From Micromonospora sp. WMMD1102 (lineage in GTDB: Bacteria > Actinomycetota > Actinomycetes > Mycobacteriales > Micromonosporaceae): a DNA stretch of 64,000 nt. The translations under genes were made by a program, and so were the position numbers. This document shows, one piece after another, positions 37,671 through 48,258 of the stretch (its first letter is position 1; the number at the start of each line of letters is the position of its first letter). The notes below the pieces were generated by a model that saw only the letters and a program-made list of their open reading frames with translations, ran no database searches and had not been told where the DNA came from. Location of the stretch: NCBI RefSeq assembly GCF_029626265.1, contig NZ_JARUBN010000001.1, forward strand, positions 992,001 to 1,056,000, in the 5' to 3' direction.

Positions 37671-38167
37671 GCACGTTCCGTCGACAGGGCGAGCACTGCG
37701 TCGCCACCTTCGGCACCGACGAGGTACGGGTGCTCCGCAAGGTCGCCTCCGAGGTGGTGGGCCTGCTCACGGATGGCTTCGACCACTCCGACCCGGTGGT
37801 CGGGCGGCTCTTCCCGGACACCTATCCGGAGAGCCCGGGTGACTCGGCCGAGTTCCGGCAGTACACCGAGGGTGACCTGAAGACCGGCAAGATCGACCAG
37901 GCGGGTGCGGTACTCGCCGCGCTGCCGCCGCCCACCGGCGGCGAGGTACGCCTCGACGCGGAGGCGGCCGAGGCGTGGCTGCGGGCGTTGAACGACGCCC
38001 GGCTGGCGATGGGCGTACGCCTGGACATCTCCGCCGACACCGACCTCGGCGACGAGCTGGACGACGCGGTGCTGCACGACCCGACCTCGACCCGCGCCTT
38101 CCAGCTCTCCATCTACGCCTACCTCGGCTACCTCCAGGAGTCCCTGCTCACCGCCCTGGTCGACTGA
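37667..38167 (+). CDS. DUF2017 family protein
   Basis: A 166-residue protein that follows clpS throughout actinobacteria (Rv1332 in M. tuberculosis). It contains [35 protein letters not shown] and [23 protein letters not shown] 37667 overlaps the clpS stop. Function is not established; the strict pairing suggests a role with ClpS-dependent proteolysis. Confidence 0.85.
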   Translation: MSTFRRQGEHCVATFGTDEVRVLRKVASEVVGLLTDGFDHSDPVVGRLFPDTYPESPGDSAEFRQYTEGDLKTGKIDQAGAVLAALPPPTGGEVRLDAEAAEAWLRALNDARLAMGVRLDISADTDLGDELDDAVLHDPTSTRAFQLSIYAYLGYLQESLLTALVD

Positions 38168-38205
38168 ACAGCCCTTCCGTCCCGACCGACCAGCACGCCG
38201 GCGGC

Positions 38206-39066
38206 TCAGGCCGCGTCGAGTGCGGCCAGCTCGTCGGGGTCGAGCTGGAGTTCGGTGGCGGCCGCCGAGTCCCGGATCGTCTCCGGCCGGCTCGATCCGG
38301 GGATCGGGAGCACCCGTGGCGACCTGGCCAGCAGCCAGGCCAGGCAGACCTGCTGCGGGCTGACGCCCCGGGCGGCGGCGACCTCGGCGAACGGCGCGAA
38401 CCGGCTGCCCAGCTCGCCGGCCCGGGCGATCCCGCCCAGCGGGGACCAGGGCAGGAAGGCCAGGTCCAGCTCGTCGCAGAGTGCCAGCTCCGGCTCGGAG
38501 CCGCGGAACGCCGGCGAGTACTGGTTCTGCACCGAGACCAGGCGGTCGCCGAGGATCTCCCGGGCCTGCCGGATCTGCTCCGGGTTGGCGTTGGAGATGC
38601 CGGCCATCCGGACCTTGCCGGCGTCGACCAGCTCCCGGATCGTCCCGATCGAGTCGGCGTACGGGACCCGGGGGTCGGGGCGGTGGTGCTGGTAGAGCCC
38701 GATCGCCTCCACCCCGAGCCGCTTGCACGACGCCTCGCAGGCGCTCCTGAGGTATTCCGGTGAGCTGTTCACGGTCCAGCTCCCGTCGCCGGGGCGCAGG
38801 TGCCCGCCCTTGGTGGCGACCAGTACCCCGGAGGTGTCCCCGCCGTAGCTGGCCAGCGCCCGGGCGATCAGCGATTCGTTGTGCCCCACCTCGTCCGCGT
38901 GCAGGTGGTATGCGTCGGCGGTGTCGATCAGGGCGACACCGGCGTCCAGCGCGGCGTGGATGGTGCGGATCGACCGCTCCTCGTCGGGGCGGCCCTCGAT
39001 CGACATCGGCATGCCGCCGAGACCGATGGCGCTCACCTCGGTGTTTCCGATGCGGCGGAACTTCAT
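38206..39066 (-). CDS. Aldo/keto reductase
   Basis: An intact 286-residue AKR, NADPH-dependent. GLGGMPMS, DTADAYHLHADEVGHNESLI with catalytic Asp and Tyr, VATKGGHLRP with Lys, YQHHRPDPRVPY with His, and IPGSSRPETIRDSAAA for the cofactor phosphate are all present, in contrast to the broken AKR at 19.8 kb. ATG 39066 follows GAGGAGG. It is inserted in reverse orientation between DUF2017 and mec, which are neighbours in mycobacteria apart from one peptidase gene. Confidence 0.88.
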   Translation of the reverse strand: MKFRRIGNTEVSAIGLGGMPMSIEGRPDEERSIRTIHAALDAGVALIDTADAYHLHADEVGHNESLIARALASYGGDTSGVLVATKGGHLRPGDGSWTVNSSPEYLRSACEASCKRLGVEAIGLYQHHRPDPRVPYADSIGTIRELVDAGKVRMAGISNANPEQIRQAREILGDRLVSVQNQYSPAFRGSEPELALCDELDLAFLPWSPLGGIARAGELGSRFAPFAEVAAARGVSPQQVCLAWLLARSPRVLPIPGSSRPETIRDSAAATELQLDPDELAALDAA

Positions 39067-39209
39067 CGCACTGCCTCCTCGCAGTCGCCTGTCTCTCCTC
39101 TTTCCGCCTCTTTCTGCCACACGCCGGCCCCGTCCGCCCGGTCGGGGCACGTGAGGTCGGCCACTCCCGCCGGCCGGGATCGACCGCTCCGGGTCGGCCG
39201 GACAGGCGG

Positions 39210-39215
39210 TAGGCT
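39210..39215 (+). promoter_or_regulatory. -10 box of mec, six bases from the GTG start
   Basis: TAGGCT at 39210-39215, then GGGCCT, then the GTG at 39222. This predicts a leaderless mec transcript. No convincing -35 element. Confidence 0.6.
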
Positions 39216-39221
39216 GGGCCT

Positions 39222-41134
<1,913 letters not shown>

Positions 41135-41277
41135 CCGACTGATCCCGGCCGGCCGGATCGGGGCGGACGAACCGCTCCGGCCCGGCCGGCGGGGTTCCGG
41201 CCGCTGTTGTCGTACCCGGCTGGTCTGATGTCCCAGGCCGACCGCGAGGGGCGCGCGAGGCCGGCGGGGAGGTCTCG

Positions 41278-41754
41278 GTGGGCGTGCTCTACGACTACTT
41301 CCGGGCGCCGGGCGACGACGCCGTGCGGGCGCTGATGGCCGCGACCGGAGGATGCTCGCCGGACCCGACGGCACATCCGTGGACGGATGTGTTGGCCCTG
41401 AAGGGCCTCGATCCGATGGTCGTCCTCGGCCGGCTGGTCGGGTTCGTCCTCGAAGAGCCGTGGCAGCCGGACCTGGTGCCGGCCGACCTGGTCTGGCCGG
41501 CACCGGAGCAGACGGACGGCGGCGACCGCGACGGCCCGTGGGTGCTGACCGTGGGGGAGCGGGCGCGGGACGCTCTGGCCGGGGTGACCGCCGAGCGGGT
41601 GCCGGGGCTGGCCGTCCAGTGGATCGGCATCGAGGAGTTGCGCGACTTCGGGCCCGACCTGGAGATGGCGGAGTCGGTCCTCACCGATCTGGCCGGGCTG
41701 GCCCGGGCGGCCCGGTCCGAGGGCGACAGTCTCTACTGCTGGTGCTGCCTCTGA
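41278..41754 (+). CDS. Hypothetical protein
   Basis: 158 residues from GTG 41278, which has GGGGAGG five bases upstream; a second GTG at 41284 is possible. It starts MGVLYDYFRAPGDDAVRAL and ends in EGDSLYCWCCL. The pattern 'LKGLDPMVVLGRLVGFV' followed by 'EPWQPDLVPADLVWP' recurs, as far as I remember, in unnamed actinobacterial proteins. No catalytic motif, signal peptide or membrane helix is visible. It takes the place that rhomboid and murI genes hold in mycobacteria between cysM and the metallo-beta-lactamase gene. Confidence 0.7.
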   Translation: MGVLYDYFRAPGDDAVRALMAATGGCSPDPTAHPWTDVLALKGLDPMVVLGRLVGFVLEEPWQPDLVPADLVWPAPEQTDGGDRDGPWVLTVGERARDALAGVTAERVPGLAVQWIGIEELRDFGPDLEMAESVLTDLAGLARAARSEGDSLYCWCCL

Positions 41755-41919
41755 CGGCGGTGACCGAGGTTGCTCGGCGGACCGGCCGCAGCCTGATACC
41801 GACATGCCCACCGAAGGTGACGGAACGTAACGGTAGGGCCGATTGCGGCGTCTGGCCCGTACCGGGAGGGGTCGCCCGGACCGGATGTCACGTTGGCGAC
41901 AACTGAGTGCAGATCTTTC

Positions 41920-41946
41920 TTGTGCCCAGGTGTCGCGGCGTAGGCT
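41920..41946 (+). promoter_or_regulatory. Promoter for the leader ORF and metallo-beta-lactamase gene
   Basis: TAGGCT at 41941-41946 stands seven bases before the GTG at 41954; TTGTGC at 41920-41925 is a possible -35 with a 15-base spacer. A leaderless start at the small ORF is predicted. Confidence 0.6.
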
Positions 41947-41953
41947 GCGCACC

Positions 41954-42034
41954 GTGACAGACCTTCCGGCATTGATCATCGACCTGTTGGTCGGCGGGCT
42001 GTCCGTGACCATCAGTAATGGCGGGACGACTTGA
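41954..42034 (+). CDS. 26-codon leader ORF coupled to the metallo-beta-lactamase gene
   Basis: GTG 41954 opens a 26-residue peptide, VTDLPALIIDLLVGGLSVTI and six more, hydrophobic in the middle. Its TGA (42032-42034) shares the A with the ATG of the next gene (TGATG). The TAGGCT box seven bases upstream implies that ribosomes load on this ORF first and reach the next gene by coupling, since no separate ribosome site precedes 42034. It may be a real small protein or only an entry device. Confidence 0.55.
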   Translation: MTDLPALIIDLLVGGLSVTISNGGTT

Positions 42035-42780
42035 TGCGATTGACCATTCTCGGCTGCGCGGGCAGTTTTCCGGGCCCCGAATCGGCCTGTTCCGCCTATC
42101 TGGTCGAGGCCGACGGCTTCCGCCTGCTGCTCGACTTCGGCTCCGGTTCGCTCTCCGCCCTCCAGCGCTACGTCGGGCTCAAGGCGGTCGACGCGATCCT
42201 GCTGACCCACCTGCACGGCGACCACATCCTCGACGCGATCCCCTACATCGTGGTGCGCCGGTACGCCCCGGACGGCCCCTACCCAGCCCTCCCGGTGTAC
42301 GCCCCGAGCGGCGCACCGGACCGGCTGGCCAGCGCGTACAGCCTGGACGAGGGGGTGCTGGACGACGTCTACACCTTCTACGGCCTGCAACCCGGGACGT
42401 TTCCGATCGGGCCGTTCTCGGTCACCGTCGACCGGGTCAACCATCCGGTGGAGACCTACGGGGTCCGGCTGGAGCACGGTGGCCGATCCCTCTGCTACTC
42501 CTCCGACACCGCCCCCTGCGAGTCGCTGCTCCGGCTGGCCCACCGCGCCGACATCTTCCTCTGCGAGGCCAGCTATCTGGACGGGGTGGAGAACCCGCCG
42601 GACCTGCACCTGACCGGGCGCGAGGCGGGCGAGATCGCCACCAAGGCGGAGGTCGGCCGGCTGCTCCTGACCCACCTGGTCGCCGCCTGGGGCAGCGAGG
42701 CGGTGACCCACGAGGCGGCCCTGGGCGCGTTCGCCGGCCCGGTCGAGATCGTCCGTCCAGGCGCCCGCTACGACATCTAG
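42034..42780 (+). CDS. Metallo-beta-lactamase-fold phosphodiesterase (Rv1339-like)
   Basis: A 248-residue MBL-fold hydrolase. The metal motif is LLTHLHGDHILDAIPY near residue 57, with later ligands in VDRVNHPVETYGVRL, SLCYSSDTAPCESL and LLLTHLVAAW. Position just before rph and rdgB matches Rv1339, described as an atypical cyclic-nucleotide phosphodiesterase in mycobacteria; ElaC/RNase Z-like activity is the other possibility. ATG 42034 overlaps the stop of the 26-codon ORF; a TTG one codon earlier is less likely. Confidence 0.85.
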   Translation: MRLTILGCAGSFPGPESACSAYLVEADGFRLLLDFGSGSLSALQRYVGLKAVDAILLTHLHGDHILDAIPYIVVRRYAPDGPYPALPVYAPSGAPDRLASAYSLDEGVLDDVYTFYGLQPGTFPIGPFSVTVDRVNHPVETYGVRLEHGGRSLCYSSDTAPCESLLRLAHRADIFLCEASYLDGVENPPDLHLTGREAGEIATKAEVGRLLLTHLVAAWGSEAVTHEAALGAFAGPVEIVRPGARYDI

Positions 42781-42790
42781 CTCCGCCGCC

Positions 42791-42843
42791 GGCGGATCGG
42801 CGAACCCCCGCCGGATCGGCGAACCCGTCGGAGTGGCGAATCC
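42791..42843. repeat. Degenerate 17-bp repeats upstream of rph
   Basis: GGCGGATCGGCGAACCC at 42791-42807, GCCGGATCGGCGAACCC at 42810-42826, and a weaker unit at 42827-42843. Confidence 0.75.
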
Positions 42844-42910
42844 GTGGGAGCCGAGAACCCGCCGGATCCGGCATCCGGACACCCTCGGACGGGGCGTTCG
42901 GGCGAACACA

Positions 42911-42916
42911 TAGGCT
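42911..42916 (+). promoter_or_regulatory. -10 box of rph, six bases from the ATG start
   Basis: TAGGCT at 42911-42916 is followed by GCGGGG and the ATG at 42923. A leaderless rph-rdgB transcript is predicted. Confidence 0.6.
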
Positions 42917-42922
42917 GCGGGG

Positions 42923-43651
42923 ATGGCGCGACCTGACGGGCGGCAGCCCGACCAACTCCGACCGGTGACCCTGACCCGACGCTGGAGCATCCATCCGGAG
43001 GGATCCGTCCTCGTCGAGTTCGGCGACACCCGGGTGCTCTGCACGGCCAGCGTCACCGAGGGGGTGCCGCGCTGGCGCAAGGGCTCCGGCCTGGGCTGGG
43101 TCACCGCCGAGTATTCGATGCTGCCCCGCTCCACCACCACCCGGTCCGACCGGGAGAGCGTCCGGGGCAAGGTCGGCGGCCGTACCCACGAGATCTCCCG
43201 GCTGGTCGGCCGGAGCCTGCGGGCCTGCATCGACCTGAAGGCGCTCGGCGAGAACTCGATCGTGCTGGACTGCGACGTGCTCCAGGCCGACGGCGGCACC
43301 CGGACCGCGGCCATCACCGGGGCGTACGTCGCGCTGCACGACGCGGTGAACTGGCTGGCCGACCGGAAGGCACTGGCCGGCAAGCCGGCGAAGGTGATGC
43401 ACCGGTCGGTGGCGGCGGTGAGCGTCGGCGTGCTGGAGGGCGAGCCGAGGCTGGACCTGAACTACGTCGAGGACGTGGCGGCCGAGGTGGACATGAACGT
43501 GGTCTGCACCGGCACCGGGGACTTCGTCGAGGTGCAGGGGACCGGCGAGGCCGGCGTCTTCGCCCGGGACCAGCTCGATGCGCTGCTCGACCTCGGGGTG
43601 GCCGGCTGCGCCGAGTTGACCGAGGCCCAGCGGAAGGCGCTGGCCGGATGA
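42923..43651 (+). CDS. rph: Ribonuclease PH
   Basis: Phosphorolytic 3'-exonuclease that trims tRNA 3' ends. 242 residues, normal length. Landmarks are [54 protein letters not shown] and [20 protein letters not shown] with the catalytic Asp, and the phosphate-binding loop near [20 protein letters not shown]. It overlaps rdgB by four bases (ATGA), a pairing conserved in actinobacteria. Confidence 0.96.
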   Translation: MARPDGRQPDQLRPVTLTRRWSIHPEGSVLVEFGDTRVLCTASVTEGVPRWRKGSGLGWVTAEYSMLPRSTTTRSDRESVRGKVGGRTHEISRLVGRSLRACIDLKALGENSIVLDCDVLQADGGTRTAAITGAYVALHDAVNWLADRKALAGKPAKVMHRSVAAVSVGVLEGEPRLDLNYVEDVAAEVDMNVVCTGTGDFVEVQGTGEAGVFARDQLDALLDLGVAGCAELTEAQRKALAG

Positions 43652-44262
43652 CCCGGGTACTGCTGGCGACCCGCAACGCCAAGAAGCTGACCGAACTACA
43701 GCGGATCCTCGACCAGGCCCTCGGGGCACGGCGGGTCGAACTGGTCGGGCTGGCCGACGTCGAGCAGTACCAGGAGGTCCCGGAGACCGGGTTGACCTTC
43801 GGGGAGAACGCGCTGCTCAAGGCGCGCGAGGGCGTCAAGTGGACCAACCTGCCGACGATCGCCGACGACTCCGGGCTGGCGGTGGACGCCCTGAACGGCA
43901 TGCCCGGGGTGTTCAGCGCCCGCTGGTCCGGCCGGCACGGCGACGACCGGGCCAACCTGGAGCTGGTACTCGCCCAGATTTCGGACGTGCCGGACGAGTA
44001 CCGGGGCGGCGCCTTCGTCTGCGCGGCCGCCCTGGTGCTGCCCGGCGGCAAGGAGCACCTGGTCGACGGCCGGCAGGCCGGGCGGCTGCTCCGGGCACCC
44101 CGGGGTGAGGGTGGCTTCGGCTACGACCCGATCTTCCTCGCCGACGGGCAGGACCGGACCAACGCCGAGCTCTCCCCGGCGGAGAAGGACGCGATCAGCC
44201 ACCGGGGTAAGGCGTTGCGGGCCCTGGCCAAGGTGATGGCCAGGACCCTCAACGTGAACTAG
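43648..44262 (+). CDS. rdgB: XTP/dITP diphosphatase
   Basis: Removes non-canonical purine triphosphates such as dITP and XTP. The 204-residue HAM1 protein shows [17 protein letters not shown] at the N-terminus, [40 protein letters not shown] with the catalytic Asp residues, [12 protein letters not shown] and [20 protein letters not shown]. Its ATG overlaps the rph stop. It ends 17 bases from the convergent exoprotein gene. Confidence 0.96.
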   Translation: MTRVLLATRNAKKLTELQRILDQALGARRVELVGLADVEQYQEVPETGLTFGENALLKAREGVKWTNLPTIADDSGLAVDALNGMPGVFSARWSGRHGDDRANLELVLAQISDVPDEYRGGAFVCAAALVLPGGKEHLVDGRQAGRLLRAPRGEGGFGYDPIFLADGQDRTNAELSPAEKDAISHRGKALRALAKVMARTLNVN

Positions 44263-44279
44263 CTACCGCGAGGCGGCGG

Positions 44280-47200
44280 TCAGGTCGACGGCATCCAGCG
44301 CTGCGCGTTGGTGCCGTTGCAGTCGTGGATCCACAGTCCGGTGCCGTTCGTGGTGTCCGAGCCCGGCACGTCCAGGCAGCGCCCCGACACCGGGTTGACC
44401 AGGCTGAAGTTCGGCCCGATCCGCCACTCCTGGTTGGTGGCCGCCCCCGCCTGGCAGGCGTACAGGTGCACCGGTGACTTGTTGGCGGTGGCGTAGCTGG
44501 CGACGTCGAGACAGTACGTCGCGATCCGGATCCGCCCGTCGCCGAGCATCGACCAGATCTGCGACGTGTCGCCGCCGTTGCAGTCCCAGATCTGCACCCG
44601 GTTGCCGTTCGCCAGGACGCCCCGGTCGTTGTCCAGGCACTTGCCGGCGAACATCGACCGGACCAGCCCGATCCCGCTGCCGTCCAGCCGCCAGTCCTGG
44701 TTCTGCCCGCCGTGGCAGTCGTGGATGTACAGCTGGGCGCCGTTGCCGAGCGGTGTCGGCGCGTCCAGGCAGCGGCCGGAGGAGGGGTTCACGAGCGACC
44801 CGTTCGGGCCGGGCTGCCAGCGCTGCCCGGTGGTGCCGGCACAGGTGTAGAGCTGCACCAGGGTCTTGTTCGCGGTGCCGTTGCCGGTCACGTCCAGGCA
44901 CTTGCCGGCGATCCGGACGGTACCGTCGCCGACGACCTGCCAGACCTGCGAGTTGGTTCCGGCGTTGCACGAGTACGCCCAGATGATGTTGCGGTCGGTG
45001 CTGGCACCGCCCTTGTTGTCCAGGCAGAACGCGCCGGCCATCGCGGACCGGAGCAGGCCCCTGGCGCCGGTCGGGTTGGCCACCGGCGCGGCCAGGGTGT
45101 TGCTGCCGGTGTTCAGCCGGCCCTCGACGGAGCTGTGGCCGCGGTTGGTCCAGAGGTCCGGCCGGCCGTCCCGGTTGACGTCGGTGCCGTCGATGACCGG
45201 GGTCGACGCCGAGTCGAAGCCGCTGGTGGCGTAGACGGTGACCGGGCCGCCGGTGACCCCGGCCGGGGTGCCGGTGGCGGTGTCCCCGGTGAGCAGCTCC
45301 AGCCGCCCGGTGCTGTTGGTCCGGGCGAAGAGCGCCGGGTTGGCCCCGACCGCGGCGGCGGTGATGGTCCGGCCGGTCCAGCCGGTGCTGAGCACGATCG
45401 GCGAGTCGTACGCCCCGGGCGGGAAGCCCGGCGGATAGAGGTAGAGGACGTCGCCGACGACCACGTACAGGTCCGGCAGCGGCGAGCCGGTGATGCTGGG
45501 CCAGGGCGACGCGACGATCTGGTCGACGACCTGGTTGCCGGCCTCGCCGTCGACCCGGGGCAGCTGGATCCGGATCCGGTCCACCGGATCGAACGCGCTG
45601 CCGTCGCCGGCACCGGGCAGCACGTGCACGTTGCCGTCGGCGTCACTGCGTGGCAGCCGTACCAGCAGGTCCTGGGCACCGTCGCCGTTCAGGTCCAGCG
45701 GGCTGACCGTCGAACCGGTCCAGTCGACGAGCGCGCCGGTGCTGCCGGCACCGCCGGGCCCGTCCGTGCCGACCTGGACCGCGGTCTCCACTTTTCCGGT
45801 GCCGTCGGCGGCGGCGTACAGCCACGCCCCGGGCCGGAAGACGGTGCCGACCGAGAGGTGGTCGGGACGGCCGTCCCCGGTGAAGTCACCCGGTGGGGCG
45901 GGTGCGGTCGGCGCGTCGGTGCTGAACCGGTAGCTGCTGACCGGGCCGGGGTTGCCGGCGCCGTTGATGGCGTAGACGTACAGGATGTTCGGGCCGAACC
46001 GGCGGGGCGTGATGCTGACCGTGGTGGCGGCGTTGTCCGGCTGCGCTGGCAGCAGGGTGCCGCCCCGGAACGGGCCGTAGGACTGCGGCACCGTCGCCGG
46101 TGGCGCGGTGTTCAGGCTGTAGACGTAGCTGATCGGCGGGTCGGTGCCGGCCGGCGGGGTGAAGGTGAAGCTGCCGGCGGTGCCGACCGGCGCCCCGGTG
46201 GTCCCGTCCGGGTACGCCGTCGAGCTGACCGCCGGTGGCGCCGGTTGCCGGCTGTTGAAGACGAACCGGCAGGTCGGGGTCGCCGGGCTGGTGTCCTTGC
46301 CGTCGTACGCCTTCACGTACCAGGCGTACCGCTGCCCGTCGGTGAACTGGCCGGCCGGCAGCGTGACCGAGGCGACCTTGTTGTTGCTGACCGTGACCTT
46401 GGGCGAGGCGACCGTCACGCCGGTGGTCTCGTTGACGATGCTGAACTGGCCCTCGAGCTGGGTCTGGGCGCCGTCGGGGTCGGAGAGGTTCGCCGAGAAG
46501 GTCACCGAGGTGTTGCCGATCTGCCCCACCGGGTTGCTGTTGCACGGCACCGACGGGCTGGTGGCGTAGCGGTCCGGGGTACGCGGGATCGAGTTGAAGG
46601 TGATGGAGATGGTCGGGTTGTTCTGGAACTTCCGCCAGGCGTCCCGGTTGCCCTCCTGGTCGTTGATCAGGCCGAGGGTGGCGGTGGACCACTTGCCGGA
46701 GGCGGCGCTCTTGATCAGGCCGAGCACGTTGAAGTCGTGCTGCTTCGGGTTCTCGCTGCCGTCGCTGCGCCAGTTGCCGGCGAGCTGCCGGGTGTCCAAC
46801 TCCTCGTACCGGGTGGGCTGCCGGTTCCAGGTCGTCGAGCTGTTGATCACGCCGACCCGGTAGACGGTGAACCAGAACGAGTTGCTGTTGTTGGCCGACC
46901 AGACCGACTTCGTCTGGAGGGTGGCGCTGATGATGTTGGCGCCCCAGAGCGCGCTCGCCACCGGGAACTGGAAGTACGACCGGCCGATGTAGTACGGCGA
47001 CTCCCAGCCGTTGTAGCCGACCCGGGCCCGCCCGGAGTTGTTCCAGTACGAGTTGTCCTTGCGGGAGCTGTCGACGTACGTCCACGCGTTGCGGGTCGGT
47101 GCGGTCGAGTTGGCGTTCCAGGCCGGGTCCAGATAGAGCGGGTAGCGCACGGCCGGGTCGGCGAGCAGGCTCGGGTCCGGCGAGAGGGTGAGCGCGTCGC

Positions 47201-48065
47201 CGCTGACCCGGGCGGTGACCGCGGCGCGTTTCGCACCCGGGCCGGGTTCGGTCGGGGTGGACCGCTCCGGCGCGCCGGCCCGGCTCGCGTCGGCCGTCCG
47301 CGCGCCGGCCGGAGTGCTGCCGGAGTCCCAGATCTCCGGGGCGGGGGCGCTGAACACGGTGCGGCCGTACCCGTCCTCGGCGGCCAGGCTCCCGTCGGGC
47401 TGGGTGCGTACCGTCGCGTTGCGGGTGACGAGCGGCAGGGTGAGATTCCGGACCGCCGGGTCGGCGGCGGCCGTCGCGTTCTTGATCACCAGCGCGTGTG
47501 CGAAGCCGCCCTGTTCGTTGGCGGTGACCACCAGGTCGACCCCGGGCAGCACCGCCGGGTAGGTCGCGGTGGCGCCGGAGACCGTCGGCGTCGGCAGCCG
47601 GGACGGGAACCGCAGGCCGAGTTCGCTGTCGCCGTTGGTGATCAGCGCGAACGGGTCGGTGCCGCCGCCGGAGAGCACCAGGTCGTTCGGGGTGGCGGCC
47701 GGGCTGTAGCTCCCGTCGGGGTTGCGCCGCAGGGTCGGGTCGAGCGCCACCCATCCGCCGTCCCGCTCGACGCGTACGGGTCGCGGCGCGACGTCCATCG
47801 TGAAGGTGCCGTCCGGGTTGGCGACGGTCCGGGTGGTGGCGGTGGTCGCCGAGCCGACCTCGACCGACTGGCCGGTCGCTCTGGCCTCGGCGGCGGCCCG
47901 CTCCGTCTCGCCGAGCCGGCCGACCGGGGTCGGCTGGCGGACCGGCGCCGGCTCCGCCAGCGCGGCGGCCGGTGCGGACACCACCGTCCCGGAGGCGGCC
48001 AGTACGAGGCCCAGGGTGGCTACGGCGCCTGGTCGAAGAAAGCGTCTGAAGGCATGGTCAGTCAT
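44280..48065 (-). CDS. Secreted DNRLRE / FG-GAP / ricin-lectin exoprotein
   Basis: A 1261-residue exported protein. The signal peptide ends near AAALA (residue 37). Residues about 310-500 resemble the DNRLRE beta-sandwich domain (YYIGRSYFQFPVASALWGAN, SSTTWNRQPTRYEELDT), often found beside RHS proteins. Fibronectin-like segments follow, then calcium-binding FG-GAP repeats (DFTGDGRPDHLSV, DLNGDGAQDLLVR, DVNRDGRPDLWTN), and two ricin-B type lectin domains from about residue 1000 with CLD and QxW repeats (GKCLDVTGNGTANKTLVQLY, RCLDAPTPLGNGAQLYIHDC). It is divergent from the RHS toxin gene by 193 bases and is probably its surface partner or delivery component; sugar-binding is likely. Confidence 0.85.
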   Translation of the reverse strand: MTDHAFRRFLRPGAVATLGLVLAASGTVVSAPAAALAEPAPVRQPTPVGRLGETERAAAEARATGQSVEVGSATTATTRTVANPDGTFTMDVAPRPVRVERDGGWVALDPTLRRNPDGSYSPAATPNDLVLSGGGTDPFALITNGDSELGLRFPSRLPTPTVSGATATYPAVLPGVDLVVTANEQGGFAHALVIKNATAAADPAVRNLTLPLVTRNATVRTQPDGSLAAEDGYGRTVFSAPAPEIWDSGSTPAGARTADASRAGAPERSTPTEPGPGAKRAAVTARVSGDALTLSPDPSLLADPAVRYPLYLDPAWNANSTAPTRNAWTYVDSSRKDNSYWNNSGRARVGYNGWESPYYIGRSYFQFPVASALWGANIISATLQTKSVWSANNSNSFWFTVYRVGVINSSTTWNRQPTRYEELDTRQLAGNWRSDGSENPKQHDFNVLGLIKSAASGKWSTATLGLINDQEGNRDAWRKFQNNPTISITFNSIPRTPDRYATSPSVPCNSNPVGQIGNTSVTFSANLSDPDGAQTQLEGQFSIVNETTGVTVASPKVTVSNNKVASVTLPAGQFTDGQRYAWYVKAYDGKDTSPATPTCRFVFNSRQPAPPAVSSTAYPDGTTGAPVGTAGSFTFTPPAGTDPPISYVYSLNTAPPATVPQSYGPFRGGTLLPAQPDNAATTVSITPRRFGPNILYVYAINGAGNPGPVSSYRFSTDAPTAPAPPGDFTGDGRPDHLSVGTVFRPGAWLYAAADGTGKVETAVQVGTDGPGGAGSTGALVDWTGSTVSPLDLNGDGAQDLLVRLPRSDADGNVHVLPGAGDGSAFDPVDRIRIQLPRVDGEAGNQVVDQIVASPWPSITGSPLPDLYVVVGDVLYLYPPGFPPGAYDSPIVLSTGWTGRTITAAAVGANPALFARTNSTGRLELLTGDTATGTPAGVTGGPVTVYATSGFDSASTPVIDGTDVNRDGRPDLWTNRGHSSVEGRLNTGSNTLAAPVANPTGARGLLRSAMAGAFCLDNKGGASTDRNIIWAYSCNAGTNSQVWQVVGDGTVRIAGKCLDVTGNGTANKTLVQLYTCAGTTGQRWQPGPNGSLVNPSSGRCLDAPTPLGNGAQLYIHDCHGGQNQDWRLDGSGIGLVRSMFAGKCLDNDRGVLANGNRVQIWDCNGGDTSQIWSMLGDGRIRIATYCLDVASYATANKSPVHLYACQAGAATNQEWRIGPNFSLVNPVSGRCLDVPGSDTTNGTGLWIHDCNGTNAQRWMPST

Positions 48066-48258
48066 TCAATCCCCCGTTGCGTGCCGAGATAAAGCGATTG
48101 CGACTGTCTGTCCGAATAGGGCAGCAGATGTGACAGGACGATGTGGACCCTGCGGGCCGCACGATATGGCTCCGTCGCGGAAAAGTCGAGAGTTACGCAT
48201 TTAGATAGCTGGACGGTAGAGTCCGGCCACCGCATCGCAGACCACGGGGGTAGTCAAG

